A stretch of DNA of 64,000 nt from Macromonas bipunctata (lineage in GTDB: Bacteria > Pseudomonadota > Gammaproteobacteria > Burkholderiales > Burkholderiaceae_C): NCBI RefSeq assembly GCF_002837135.1, contig NZ_NWBQ01000056.1, positions 1-64,000 of the forward strand. Direction: 5' to 3'. The notes below the pieces were generated by a model. It worked only from the letters and a program-made list of their open reading frames with translations. It did not search any database and was not told where the DNA came from. Below are positions 37,098 to 46,002 of the stretch, in pieces. Every line of letters starts with the position of its first letter. Within the stretch, counting starts at the first letter, position 1. A program made the translations under genes and the position numbers.

Positions 37098-37165
37098 GTC
37101 AAATCCATAAAGGCCACAGCTTACTTTTTTTTCAAGTACGCCGTGGCCCGTAGCTCAAACAACGC

Positions 37166-37654
37166 TCAGAGGCAGATCACGTCGATGACGTGGTGGATGT
37201 AGTCGTTCTTGATCACGACGTACTTCTTCTTGATCTGCGGCTGCGCGCCCGAGAAGTCGATGGTGTACACCGAATGGCCAAAGTAGCTGTCGGTGGTGTG
37301 GTAGCGGTAGCTCAGGTTGAACCAGTTGAAGCGCACCGTCACCAGATCGCCGTCTTGCGACACGATCTCGATGTTGGACAGGTTGTGGCCGGTGCGCGGC
37401 TCGGGCATGCTGGCCGCCGAACGCTCGGTCTTGATGCGGAACACGCGGTCTTCCAGGCCACCACGGTTGGCGTAGTAGATCAGGGAGATCTCGTTTTGCG
37501 GGTTGGCGGTCAGCGTGTTGTCGTCGTCCCACGACGGCACCCAGTACTCGGCGTCGGGCGCGTAGCACTCGAGCCATTCTTCAAACTGCTTGTCGTCCAG
37601 CAGGCGGGCTTCGCGGAACAGGAAGGCTTGGACTTGTTCGATCGTCACGGACAT
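37166..37654 (-). CDS. benB: Benzoate 1,2-dioxygenase small subunit
   Basis: Beta subunit of the ring-hydroxylating oxygenase, 162 residues, cone-fold. EARLLDDKQFEEWLECYAPDAEYWVPSW is typical of this family, as is the end KKKYVVIKNDYIHHVIDVICL. It has a structural role in the alpha3beta3 hexamer. 22 bp after benA. Confidence 0.95.
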   Translation of the reverse strand: MSVTIEQVQAFLFREARLLDDKQFEEWLECYAPDAEYWVPSWDDDNTLTANPQNEISLIYYANRGGLEDRVFRIKTERSAASMPEPRTGHNLSNIEIVSQDGDLVTVRFNWFNLSYRYHTTDSYFGHSVYTIDFSGAQPQIKKKYVVIKNDYIHHVIDVICL

Positions 37655-37676
37655 GGCGTGTGTCTCCTCAATGGGG

Positions 37677-39041
37677 TTACTTGGACTCGGCTTGGGCCTT
37701 GACGGCGGCTTGCATCACGTCCATCCAGTAGCGGTGCTGGGTGGTGTACAGGCCTTCGTCCTCGGTCTTGACACCGCTGAGGATGGGCTCCAGACCGATG
37801 GACTGGGCGGCTTCGTCGGCGCCCTGCACCCAGTGCTTGGAGCCACGGCACATGTCGTTCCATTCCAGCGCGATGCCGTTGTAGCCCTCTTGGCAGGCGC
37901 GGAATTCTTCCAGGTCGTCCGGGGTGGCCATGCCAGTGGCGTTGAAGAAGTCCTCGTACTGGCGGATGCGGCGCGCGCGCGCTTCCGGTGCCTCACCCTT
38001 GGGGGCGATGCAGTAGATGGTGACTTCGGTCTTGTTGACGGCGATGGGGCGCAGCACGCGGATCTGCGAGCTGAACTGGTCCATCAGGTACACGTTGGGG
38101 TACAGGCACAGGTTGCGCGAGCGGTTGATCATCCAGTCGGCGGTGGCCTGGCCGTACTTGGCCACCAGCTCGTCGCGGATGGGGTAAGCCGGGCGGTCTT
38201 GCGGGTTGGCCCACTCGGTCCACAGCAGGATATGGCCGTTTTCGAACGAGTAGGAACCACCGCCGTTCTTGGCCCACTGGCCGGCGTCCATCGCCTTGAT
38301 CTCGTCACCGGCGTCGCGCTGCTTGCGGGCGTTGGTGGTGGCGGCGTAGTTCCAGTGCACCGAGCTCACGTGGTAGCCGTCGGCACCGTTTTCGGCCTGG
38401 ATCTTCCAGTTGGCATCAAAGGTGTAGGTGGAGCTGCCGCGCAGCACTTCCAGGCCCTCGGGCGACTGGTCCACAATCATGTCGATGATCTTGGTGGTGC
38501 CGCCCAGGAATTCGGTCAGGGGCTTGACGTCGGCGTTGAGGCTGCCAAACAGGAAGCCGCGGTAGCTCTCGAAGCGCGCCACCTTCTTCAGGTCGTGGCT
38601 GCCGTTCTTGTTGAACGATTCGGGGTAGCCGGCCGCTTCGCCGCCGTCCTTGACTTTCAGCAGCTTGCCGCTGTTGTTGAACGTCCAGCCGTGGAAGGTG
38701 CAGGTAAAGTTGGACTTGTTGCCCTTCTTGTGGCGGGCCAGGGTGGCGCCACGGTGCGAACAGGCGTTGATCAGCGCGTTGAGCTGGCCGTCCTTGTTGC
38801 GGGTGATCATGATCGGCTGGCGGCCGATGTTGGTGGTGTAGTAGTCGCCGTTGTTCGGGATCTGGCTCTCGTGGGCCAGGTAGATCCAGTTGCCTTCGAA
38901 GATGTGCTTCATCTCGAGCTCGAACAGCTCCTCGTCGGTAAAGGCGGAGCGGTGGACGCGGTACTCGCCCTTGTCGTGGTCTTCGACCAGCATGCCGTTG
39001 AGTCGCTCTTGCAGGCTGGCTTTTTGCATCGGGTTGCTCAT
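37677..39041 (-). CDS. benA: Benzoate 1,2-dioxygenase large subunit
   Basis: Catalytic subunit that dihydroxylates benzoate to the cis-diol carboxylate, 454 residues. The Rieske cluster ligands are in [13 protein letters not shown] and CTFHGWTF (CxH-17-CxxH). The mononuclear iron site is in [16 protein letters not shown] with two His. ATG 39041 follows GGAGATCTTTCC; the ten-codon upstream extension is not conserved. Ring-substituted benzoates are possible substrates, but benDC and cat genes support benzoate. Confidence 0.96.
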   Translation of the reverse strand: MSNPMQKASLQERLNGMLVEDHDKGEYRVHRSAFTDEELFELEMKHIFEGNWIYLAHESQIPNNGDYYTTNIGRQPIMITRNKDGQLNALINACSHRGATLARHKKGNKSNFTCTFHGWTFNNSGKLLKVKDGGEAAGYPESFNKNGSHDLKKVARFESYRGFLFGSLNADVKPLTEFLGGTTKIIDMIVDQSPEGLEVLRGSSTYTFDANWKIQAENGADGYHVSSVHWNYAATTNARKQRDAGDEIKAMDAGQWAKNGGGSYSFENGHILLWTEWANPQDRPAYPIRDELVAKYGQATADWMINRSRNLCLYPNVYLMDQFSSQIRVLRPIAVNKTEVTIYCIAPKGEAPEARARRIRQYEDFFNATGMATPDDLEEFRACQEGYNGIALEWNDMCRGSKHWVQGADEAAQSIGLEPILSGVKTEDEGLYTTQHRYWMDVMQAAVKAQAESK

Positions 39042-39364
39042 GGAAAGATCTCCGGTTCTCTTGTCTGTCAAAAAAGAGGGAGCTGGAGCCGTCCAGGAGG
39101 CAAGGGCTGGCGCGGACGCACCTTTTGGGCGCGGTACCGAACCGCCGCCGCACGGGCGTTGCGGGGACTTGTCTCCTGCGACGGGGCCACCGCCCAGTCA
39201 TCAAGTGTTGTGGGACTGGGTGCTGCAGCGCCCCGGTTTGTTGTGCAAGCCGGCACGTGCGGCCCAAGCCACCGTTTTTTATGTTTGATGGGAGTCATCT
39301 TACCCACAAGCGCGGCCCGGATCCAAGACTGTTTTAGACTCACTTCATACCCAAAAGGCATAGC
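39042..39364. other. benA / LysR divergent intergenic region (323 bp)
   Basis: GC-rich for most of its length with no gene I can support. Only the last 25 bp before the LysR start shows a clear regulator site (39347-39361). The benA promoter must lie here on the minus strand, but I cannot fix its boxes. Confidence 0.5.
39347..39361. promoter_or_regulatory. LysR-type binding site (ATAC-N7-GCAT)
   Basis: ATAC (39347-39350), CCAAAAG, GCAT (39358-39361) matches the BenM/CatM consensus ATAC-N7-GTAT with one mismatch and contains the T-N11-A core. It ends 3 bp before the LysR ATG, fitting autoregulation, and is far (over 300 bp) from benA. Confidence 0.6.
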
Positions 39365-40297
39365 ATGGATCTCAGGCACCTGAAATACTTCATCGCGGTG
39401 GCGGAAGAGCGCAGCTTCACGCAAGCAGCGCAGCGGCTGCACATCTCGCAGCCGCCGCTGAGCCGCCAGATCCAGCAGCTGGAAGAGGAGCTGGGCCTGC
39501 AGCTGCTCGACCGCGAGGCGCGGCCGCTGCGCCTGACCGAGGCCGGGCGCTTTTTCTATGGCCGCGCGCTGCGGCTGCTGGAGCAAGTCAACGAGGCCGT
39601 CCACATGACGCGGCGCGTGGCGCAGCTGGAACGCCGGCTGGTGATCGGGTTTGTGCCCTCCACCATCTACGGCGCCCTGCCCCGCATTGCGCGCATGTTC
39701 CGCAGCCTGCAGCCGCAGACCGAGCTGATGCTGGTGGAAAAGACCTCGGTCGAGCAGCTGGCCGAACTCAAGTCCGGGCGCATCGATGTCGGCTTTGGCC
39801 GCATCCGGCTCGACGACAGCAGCATCAAGCGCGAGGTGTTGCGCGAGGAATCGCTGGTGCTGGCCATGCCCAGCGACCACCCGCTGGCGCGCGACAGCGG
39901 CCCGGTGACGCTGGCACAGGCCGCACGCTACCCGCTGCTGGTGTACCCGCGCCTGCCCCGGCCCAGCTACGCGGACCACGTGCTGTCGCTGTTCCGCGAC
40001 CAGGGCGTGGAGCCGCGCGCCGTGCATGAGGTGCAGGAGATGCAGACCGCGCTCGGGCTGGTGGCCTCGGGCATGGGGGTGTGCGTGGTGCCCAGCAGCG
40101 CACAGAAGCTGCGCCGCGACGAGGTGGCCTACCGCTGCCTGGCCGAGGTGCAGGCGGTCTCGCCCATCATCATGAGCACGCGCCTCAACGACCAGTCGCC
40201 CGACATCGACACTCTGCGCGCTGCCATTGAGGCCATCTACCAGGCCGAAGGCTGGCTGCCCCCGTTTGGCGCCAGCCAGTACCCGCCGCAGCCATAA
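39365..40297 (+). CDS. benM: LysR-family regulator, BenM/CatM type
   Basis: Activator-type regulator of 310 residues. The N-terminal helix-turn-helix LRHLKYFIAVAEERSFTQAA with LHISQPPLSRQIQQLEEELG matches BenM/CatM. The effector domain follows BenM closely: IGFVPSTIYGALPRIARMFR, LKSGRIDVGFGRIRLDDSSIKREVL and ALGLVASGMGVCVVPSSAQKL. Members respond to cis,cis-muconate, and BenM also to benzoate. Divergent from benABCD and convergent with catBCA. Which of the two LysR proteins here serves ben and which cat is not certain. Confidence 0.88.
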   Translation: MDLRHLKYFIAVAEERSFTQAAQRLHISQPPLSRQIQQLEEELGLQLLDREARPLRLTEAGRFFYGRALRLLEQVNEAVHMTRRVAQLERRLVIGFVPSTIYGALPRIARMFRSLQPQTELMLVEKTSVEQLAELKSGRIDVGFGRIRLDDSSIKREVLREESLVLAMPSDHPLARDSGPVTLAQAARYPLLVYPRLPRPSYADHVLSLFRDQGVEPRAVHEVQEMQTALGLVASGMGVCVVPSSAQKLRRDEVAYRCLAEVQAVSPIIMSTRLNDQSPDIDTLRAAIEAIYQAEGWLPPFGASQYPPQP

Positions 40298-40333
40298 AAA
40301 AAGCCGACCCCGGCATGGCTGCACGGAATCGGC
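40296..40333 (-). terminator. Intrinsic terminator of the catBCA operon
   Basis: On the minus strand GCCGATTCC (40333-40325) pairs with GGGGTCGGC (40311-40303) using two G-T pairs, loop of 13 bases, then seven T (40302-40296). It lies 46 bp beyond the catA stop and overlaps the stop codon of the convergent LysR gene. Confidence 0.75.
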
Positions 40334-40378
40334 GATTCAGCTTTCAACGCCACCGGGCACGCGGCCCGGCAGGGATGA

Positions 40379-41311
40379 TTACTTGTTCAGGGCCTTGGCC
40401 ACGCGGGTGCGCGGGTCGGTGTCGTCTTCCTTGACGGCTTGCTGCATCTTGAAGTCGAACTTGGCGCGCACGAACGGTGCGTTGATGCCCAGCGACTCGT
40501 AGCCAGCCGGTGCCACGTTTTCTTCCAGGTTCAGCACCAGGGCTTCGCGGGTGGCGAAAGCGAAGTCGTCGTCGATGTAGGCGTCACCGGGGGTGTTGAC
40601 CTGGGTGGTCAGGGTGCGGTGGCCCGGCTTGACGATGTGGAAGTGGATGTGGGCCGGACGGATGCCGTGGCGACCCAGCACGGCGAACAGCTCGTGGGTC
40701 GGGCCAGAGGGCGGAATTTCGTAGCCCGGGGCGATGGTGGTGCGGAAGCGGTACTGGCCCTTCTCGTTGGTCACGATCTTGCGGCGCAGTTCGTGGTCCT
40801 TCATGCCCGGGAAGAAGTGCGAGTAGCCACCCTTCTCGTTGCAGTGCCATGCGTCCATTTCAGCGCCCGCCACCGGATTGCCTTCGTGGTCGTACACGGT
40901 GCCTTCCATCACCAGCACCTTGCCGGTGCCGCGCAGGGTGGAGTCGTCGTCGAGCTGGGCTTCGTAGTTGAACTTCGGAGCGCCGGCCACGTACAGCGGG
41001 CCTTCGATGGCGCGCGGGGTACCGGCGGCGATGCCAGCGGCTTCGTCGGCCTCGTCCATCATGATGTCCAGCAGGCGGTCAAAGCCCAGGCCGGCGGTGA
41101 TCAGGCCCACTTGGCCGGTCTGGCCCAGACGGGTCAGCCAGTCGCAGGCGGCCCAGAACTCGTCCGGGGTCACCTTCAGCTCGTCGATGGCCTTGAACAG
41201 GTCGGCGGTGATGCGGGTGATGATGGCGCGGGCACGCGGGTTGCCTTCGTTGATCTTGATGGTGTTGACACGCTCGAGCAGCTGCTCTTTGGTGTATTCG
41301 TTCTTGGTCAT
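40379..41311 (-). CDS. catA: Catechol 1,2-dioxygenase (intradiol)
   Basis: Opens catechol to cis,cis-muconate using Fe(III). The 310-residue protein has iron ligands Tyr in GPLYVAGAP, Tyr in KGQYRFRTTIAPGY and two His in GIRPAHIHFHIVKPGH, and an N-terminal helical linker for dimerisation. ATG 41311 follows AGGAGACACC. It is last in catBCA, and the order catB-catC-catA resembles other betaproteobacteria and pseudomonads. Confidence 0.97.
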   Translation of the reverse strand: MTKNEYTKEQLLERVNTIKINEGNPRARAIITRITADLFKAIDELKVTPDEFWAACDWLTRLGQTGQVGLITAGLGFDRLLDIMMDEADEAAGIAAGTPRAIEGPLYVAGAPKFNYEAQLDDDSTLRGTGKVLVMEGTVYDHEGNPVAGAEMDAWHCNEKGGYSHFFPGMKDHELRRKIVTNEKGQYRFRTTIAPGYEIPPSGPTHELFAVLGRHGIRPAHIHFHIVKPGHRTLTTQVNTPGDAYIDDDFAFATREALVLNLEENVAPAGYESLGINAPFVRAKFDFKMQQAVKEDDTDPRTRVAKALNK

Positions 41312-41364
41312 GGTGGTGTCTCCTTGCTTGGGGTTAAAAAACAACGGGGAAAACGGGGAACCGG

Positions 41365-41643
41365 TTACGCAATCGCCGAGGGGTGTTGGGCCAGCGGCGT
41401 GACGTGGATCTTCATGTACGGGAACAGCGGCAGCTGCGACAGCAGGGTGTGCAGCTCGTCGTTGCTGGCCACGTCGAACAGGCTGTAGTTGGCGTATTCG
41501 CCCACCACGCGCCACAGGTTCTTCCAGCGGCCATCGCGTTGCAGTTCTTGCGAATAGGCTTTTTCGCGGGCCTTGATTTCGTTGGCTTGCTCGACCGGCA
41601 GGTCGTGCGGGATGTTCACATCCATGCGAACCAGAAACAACAT
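41365..41643 (-). CDS. catC: Muconolactone delta-isomerase
   Basis: Converts muconolactone to beta-ketoadipate enol-lactone. The 92-residue ferredoxin-like protein starts MLFLVRMDVNIPHDLPVEQ and contains RDGRWKNLWRVVGEYANYSLFDV and LPLFPYMKIHVTPLAQHPSAI, the standard CatC motifs. Lies between catB and catA. Confidence 0.96.
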   Translation of the reverse strand: MLFLVRMDVNIPHDLPVEQANEIKAREKAYSQELQRDGRWKNLWRVVGEYANYSLFDVASNDELHTLLSQLPLFPYMKIHVTPLAQHPSAIA

Positions 41644-41671
41644 GGGTTAGCTCCAGAGGAAAAAACAGGGG

Positions 41672-42853
41672 TCAGGCCGTGGCCTTGTGGCCCAGGTCGA
41701 TGTGGGTGGCGTTCAGGCCAGCGCGGGCGCGGTCAAAGCGGTCCAGCTGGGCCAGATCCACGGTGAGGCCAAAACCGGGGCCATCGGGCAGTTGCAGTTC
41801 AAAATCGACAATCGGCATGCGCTCGGTCACGATGTCGTCCACCAGCAGTTGGGGGCCAAACAGTTCGCAACCGCTGTGCTGCGTGCCCAGGGTCGAGAAC
41901 ACGTGCGCCGAGGCGGCGCTGCCGATGGAGGTCTCCAGCATGGTGCCGCCGTACCAGCCGATGTCGGCGGCTTCGGCCACCGCCGCCACCTGGCGGGTGC
42001 GAATCAAGCCGCCGTGCTTGGCCACCTTGAGCGAGAACACGTGGCTGGCCTGGGCGCGGGCCAGCATCATCGCGTCTTGCGGGCTGCACACGGTTTCATC
42101 GGCCATGATGCTGGCGCGGTCGCCCAGCGTGGCGGTCAGGGTCTTGAGGGCTTCGACGTTCCACTTGGCCACGGGCTGCTCGATCAGCGTGACACCCGCT
42201 TCAATGAGTTGCGGCAGGTAGCGGCGGGCGGTGTTGCCGTCCCAGGCCTGGTTCACGTCCACGGTCAGGGTGGCCTTGCCTTCCAGGCCACGGGCAATCT
42301 GACTCACCACCGCCACGTCTTGGGCCGGGGTGCGGGCACCAATTTTCATTTTGAAGATGCGGTGGCGCTTTTGTTCGAGGCGCAACTGGGCTTCTTCCAA
42401 ATCCTTGGCCACGTCGCCGCTGGCCAGCGTCCAGGCCAGGGGCAGGCTCTGGTGGCGCTTGCCGCCCAGCAGCTGGTAGGCGGGCAAGCCGAGGCTGCGC
42501 GAGACGGCATCGATCAACGCCATCTCGACCGCGCTCTTGGCAAAGGCGTTGCCCTTGCAGAAAGCGTCCATGCGGGCCAGGGCACCGCCAAAGCTGCCGC
42601 CGTCCTGGCCGATCAGGGCCGGGGCGAGGTAGTTGTCGATGGCGTGCTTGATGCTTTCGGGGGATTCCTCGTTCCAGGACGGGCCACCGATGGTGGCCGC
42701 TTCGCCAAAGCCCGTGGCACCGTTGGCCAACCACAGTTGCACGATGACGGGGCTTTGGCGGCTGATGGCACCAAACGACAGCTTGTGCGGGCGGATGGTG
42801 GGAATGTCCAGAATCCGCGCTTCAATGCGCTCAATGGGGAAACGACCCGTCAT
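41672..42853 (-). CDS. catB: Muconate cycloisomerase
   Basis: Cyclises cis,cis-muconate to muconolactone. The 393-residue enolase-superfamily enzyme has the catalytic Lys pair in HRIFKMKIGAR, the metal ligands Asp in TVDVNQAW, Glu in LIEQPVAKWN and Asp in IMADETVCS, and the second Lys in VFSLKVAKHGG. ATG 42853 is used, with a TTG three codons upstream. First gene of catBCA, divergent from a LysR gene. Confidence 0.95.
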   Translation of the reverse strand: MTGRFPIERIEARILDIPTIRPHKLSFGAISRQSPVIVQLWLANGATGFGEAATIGGPSWNEESPESIKHAIDNYLAPALIGQDGGSFGGALARMDAFCKGNAFAKSAVEMALIDAVSRSLGLPAYQLLGGKRHQSLPLAWTLASGDVAKDLEEAQLRLEQKRHRIFKMKIGARTPAQDVAVVSQIARGLEGKATLTVDVNQAWDGNTARRYLPQLIEAGVTLIEQPVAKWNVEALKTLTATLGDRASIMADETVCSPQDAMMLARAQASHVFSLKVAKHGGLIRTRQVAAVAEAADIGWYGGTMLETSIGSAASAHVFSTLGTQHSGCELFGPQLLVDDIVTERMPIVDFELQLPDGPGFGLTVDLAQLDRFDRARAGLNATHIDLGHKATA

Positions 42854-42945
42854 GGAAAACAACCTTTGTGTCGGTGGGATTGGAAAACCACGCTAGCGTA
42901 AGGGCAAAGTCAGCCCGATTCCAATGGTTTATTTGCGATCAACCG

Positions 42946-42960
42946 TTCGATAAAAACGAA
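42946..42960. promoter_or_regulatory. LysR-type binding site between catB and lysR
   Basis: Inverted repeat TTCG (42946-42949) - ATAAAAA - CGAA (42957-42960) with the T-N11-A core. It lies 30 bp before the LysR ATG and about 93 bp before catB, the usual place for an activator-repressor site. Confidence 0.65.
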
Positions 42961-42989
42961 TGGTGGAATAGTTGATATACGATCTGGCT

Positions 42990-43940
42990 ATGGAACTGAG
43001 ACAACTGCGCTACTTTCTGGACATTGCCGAGACCGAGCACCTGACGCAATCGGCGCAGAACCTGTTCGTGACGCAATCTACGCTGTCGCACGGGCTGCGC
43101 CAGCTGGAGCAGGAGCTGGAAGTGGACTTGTTCGACCGCTTAGGTCGGGGCTTGAAACTGTCGCAGGCGGGGGCAGAATTCCGCGCCTACGCGCTGCGGG
43201 CACTCAAAGAGCTGGAAGCGGGCCGCATGGCACTGACCGACCTCAACGGCCTGCAGTCGGGCCGCCTGACGGTGGGCGCGTTCCCGACCTTCCTCAACAC
43301 GGTGGTGCCGGCCACGGTGGTGGCCTTCAACGCCAGCTACCCCAAGGTGGCGGTGGAGGTGCGCGCGCTGCGCGCGGGGGCGATCGAGGAACAGCTGCTG
43401 CGCGGCGAGCTGGACCTGGGCATTGCGTTCCACCCCACCACGCACCAGGACATTGAAACCGAGCTGCTGTTCAACGAACGGCTGATGCTGGTGGTGAATG
43501 CGCGCCACCCGCTGGCGCTGCACCACAGCCTGCCGCTGGCGGCGCTGGCACAGACGCCGCTGGCGCTGCTGTCGCGCCACTTTGCCACGCGGCGCCAGAT
43601 CGACGACAGCCTGCGCCAGGCCGGGGTGACGCCGCCGGTGCGGGTGGAGATGGAGTCGGTGGAGGCGATGATTGGCGTGTGCCGCTGCGGCCACGCGCTG
43701 GCCAGCATCGTACCCGAGCGCGCGGCGCGGCTGGCGCCAGACCTGCACGCCATCGCCTTGACCGAACCCGAGATGGTGCGCCACGCCGGGCTGCTGTGGC
43801 GCCGGGGCGTGTCGCACAGCGTGGCGGTGCGCGAGTTTGCGGCACAGTTGCGCACCGTGCAGCAACAAACCGCCGATGCGCTGATGATGACGCGCGCCCC
43901 GCTGACGCATCCCATCGGGCCAGGGTCGGCGGCCCGATGA
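42990..43940 (+). CDS. LysR-family regulator divergent from catB
   Basis: Regulator of 316 residues. The helix-turn-helix is MELRQLRYFLDIAETEHLTQ then SAQNLFVTQSTLSHGLRQLEQEL, and the effector domain has GRLTVGAFPTFLNTVVPATV and LRGELDLGIAFHP. It is closer in style to CynR/CidR-type LysR proteins than to CatM. Position and the palindrome at 42946-42960 make control of catBCA likely (inference). ATG 42990 is chosen over TTG 42972. Confidence 0.88.
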   Translation: MELRQLRYFLDIAETEHLTQSAQNLFVTQSTLSHGLRQLEQELEVDLFDRLGRGLKLSQAGAEFRAYALRALKELEAGRMALTDLNGLQSGRLTVGAFPTFLNTVVPATVVAFNASYPKVAVEVRALRAGAIEEQLLRGELDLGIAFHPTTHQDIETELLFNERLMLVVNARHPLALHHSLPLAALAQTPLALLSRHFATRRQIDDSLRQAGVTPPVRVEMESVEAMIGVCRCGHALASIVPERAARLAPDLHAIALTEPEMVRHAGLLWRRGVSHSVAVREFAAQLRTVQQQTADALMMTRAPLTHPIGPGSAAR

Positions 43941-43953
43941 AGCAATAGCAGGG

Positions 43954-44736
43954 TTACAGGCCGGCCCAGAAGGTGGTCAACAGGGCGGCAAAGGCCTCGG
44001 GCTGTTCCACCGCGCTCAGGTGGGCAGCGTCCAGGCTCACCAGCTGGGCGCCGGGAATGCGCTCGGCAATCGCCTGCGACATGGCGGGCGGCGTGGCTTC
44101 GTCGCGGCTGCCAGCAATCACCAGCGTCGGGCAGGTGATGCGGGCGTTGCCAGCGTCCAGCTCGATCTTGGCCACGGCATCGCACGCGGCGGCGTAGGGC
44201 ACGGGCGCGGTGGCTTCGAGCACCGCACGCAGCGCCGCCACCTTGGCCGCACTGCCCTGAGGCTGATCGGCGCGGAATTCGGGCGTGAACCAGCGTTGCA
44301 TGGCGCCGTCGGCAATGGGGGCCACGCCGTTGGCCAGTACGGTGTCGATGCGGGCCTGCCACATGGTACGGGCTGTGTCGTCGTAGTGGCTGGCGGAGTT
44401 GGCAATGGTGAGGCTGCGCACCAGTTCAGGGTGGCGTGCGCCCAGCGCCTGCGCCGTCATGCCGCCCATCGACAGGCCCACAAAATGCACCGGCTGGCCA
44501 CCGGCGTGGGCGCGGATGAACGCGGCGGCGTCGTCGGCCAGGTCGTCCATGCTGCAGGCGCCGTCGGTGGCGGGGCTGCGGCCGTGGCCGCGGTGGTCGT
44601 AGCGCAGCACGGTGTAGCGGTCTTGCAGCGCGGCGGCCACGCCGTCCCACATCGTCAGATCACAGCCCAGCGCATGGCTGAGCACCACCACCGGGCCCTG
44701 GCCCTGGCCCTGCTGCACAAAATTGAGTTGCGGCAT
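43954..44736 (-). CDS. pcaD: 3-oxoadipate enol-lactonase
   Basis: Hydrolyses beta-ketoadipate enol-lactone to beta-ketoadipate, where the catechol branch joins pcaIJF. The 260-residue alpha/beta hydrolase has LSHALGCDLTMWDGVA, YDHRGHGRSP, the nucleophile FVGLSMGGMTAQALG, Asp in IAGSRDEATPP and His in LDAAHLSAVEQP. No pcaC domain is fused. Convergent with the LysR gene across 13 bp. Confidence 0.93.
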   Translation of the reverse strand: MPQLNFVQQGQGQGPVVVLSHALGCDLTMWDGVAAALQDRYTVLRYDHRGHGRSPATDGACSMDDLADDAAAFIRAHAGGQPVHFVGLSMGGMTAQALGARHPELVRSLTIANSASHYDDTARTMWQARIDTVLANGVAPIADGAMQRWFTPEFRADQPQGSAAKVAALRAVLEATAPVPYAAACDAVAKIELDAGNARITCPTLVIAGSRDEATPPAMSQAIAERIPGAQLVSLDAAHLSAVEQPEAFAALLTTFWAGL

Positions 44737-44780
44737 AACTGCTTGTCCTGTTCAAAACACAAAAGGGGGCGGCGCGGGCT

Positions 44781-45011
44781 TCACTCCAGCACCAGAAAGT
44801 ACTTGCTCTGGAACACGAAGGCGTCCTCGTTCTGCACCTGTTGCGCGCTGGTGCCCACCTGGTAGCTCACCAGGCCGTCCTCGGCCTTGAGCACCTGCAC
44901 CGTTTGCTGGCCGCTGGAATCGGTCCAGACCTGGCCGGGGGCCAGGCGCGAGGTTGGCAGAAAACGGCCCTGCAGCACCGAGCGGTTGTTGAGTTGGCTG
45001 ACACGTAACAT
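44781..45011 (-). CDS. Small conserved-looking protein of unknown function
   Basis: I do not recognise the family. The 76-residue product MLRVSQLNNRSVLQGRFLPT continues into a compact beta-rich sequence with alternating hydrophobic residues (SRLAPGQVWTDSSGQQTVQV, VSYQV, FVFQSKYFLVLE). No signal peptide or membrane segment is seen. Codon use looks like its neighbours and the frame has clear third-position GC. ATG 45011 is a sensible start. It stands alone between pcaD and the SEC-C protein. Confidence 0.6.
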   Translation of the reverse strand: MLRVSQLNNRSVLQGRFLPTSRLAPGQVWTDSSGQQTVQVLKAEDGLVSYQVGTSAQQVQNEDAFVFQSKYFLVLE

Positions 45012-45165
45012 GGTTCGACACAGTTCCTTGGCTTGCGCCGGTGCCCCACCGGGCCCGGCAGCGGCATAGTCTAATGGAACCGTGTGGCAACGGCGCCACA
45101 CTTACCGGCGGCTGACACGCACGGGCCCACACCAGCGCCCTGGCGCCGCCCGCTAAACTGTGCCC

Positions 45166-45978
<813 letters not shown>

Positions 45979-46002
45979 GCGCAGCCGCCCGCACCACGCG
46001 CT

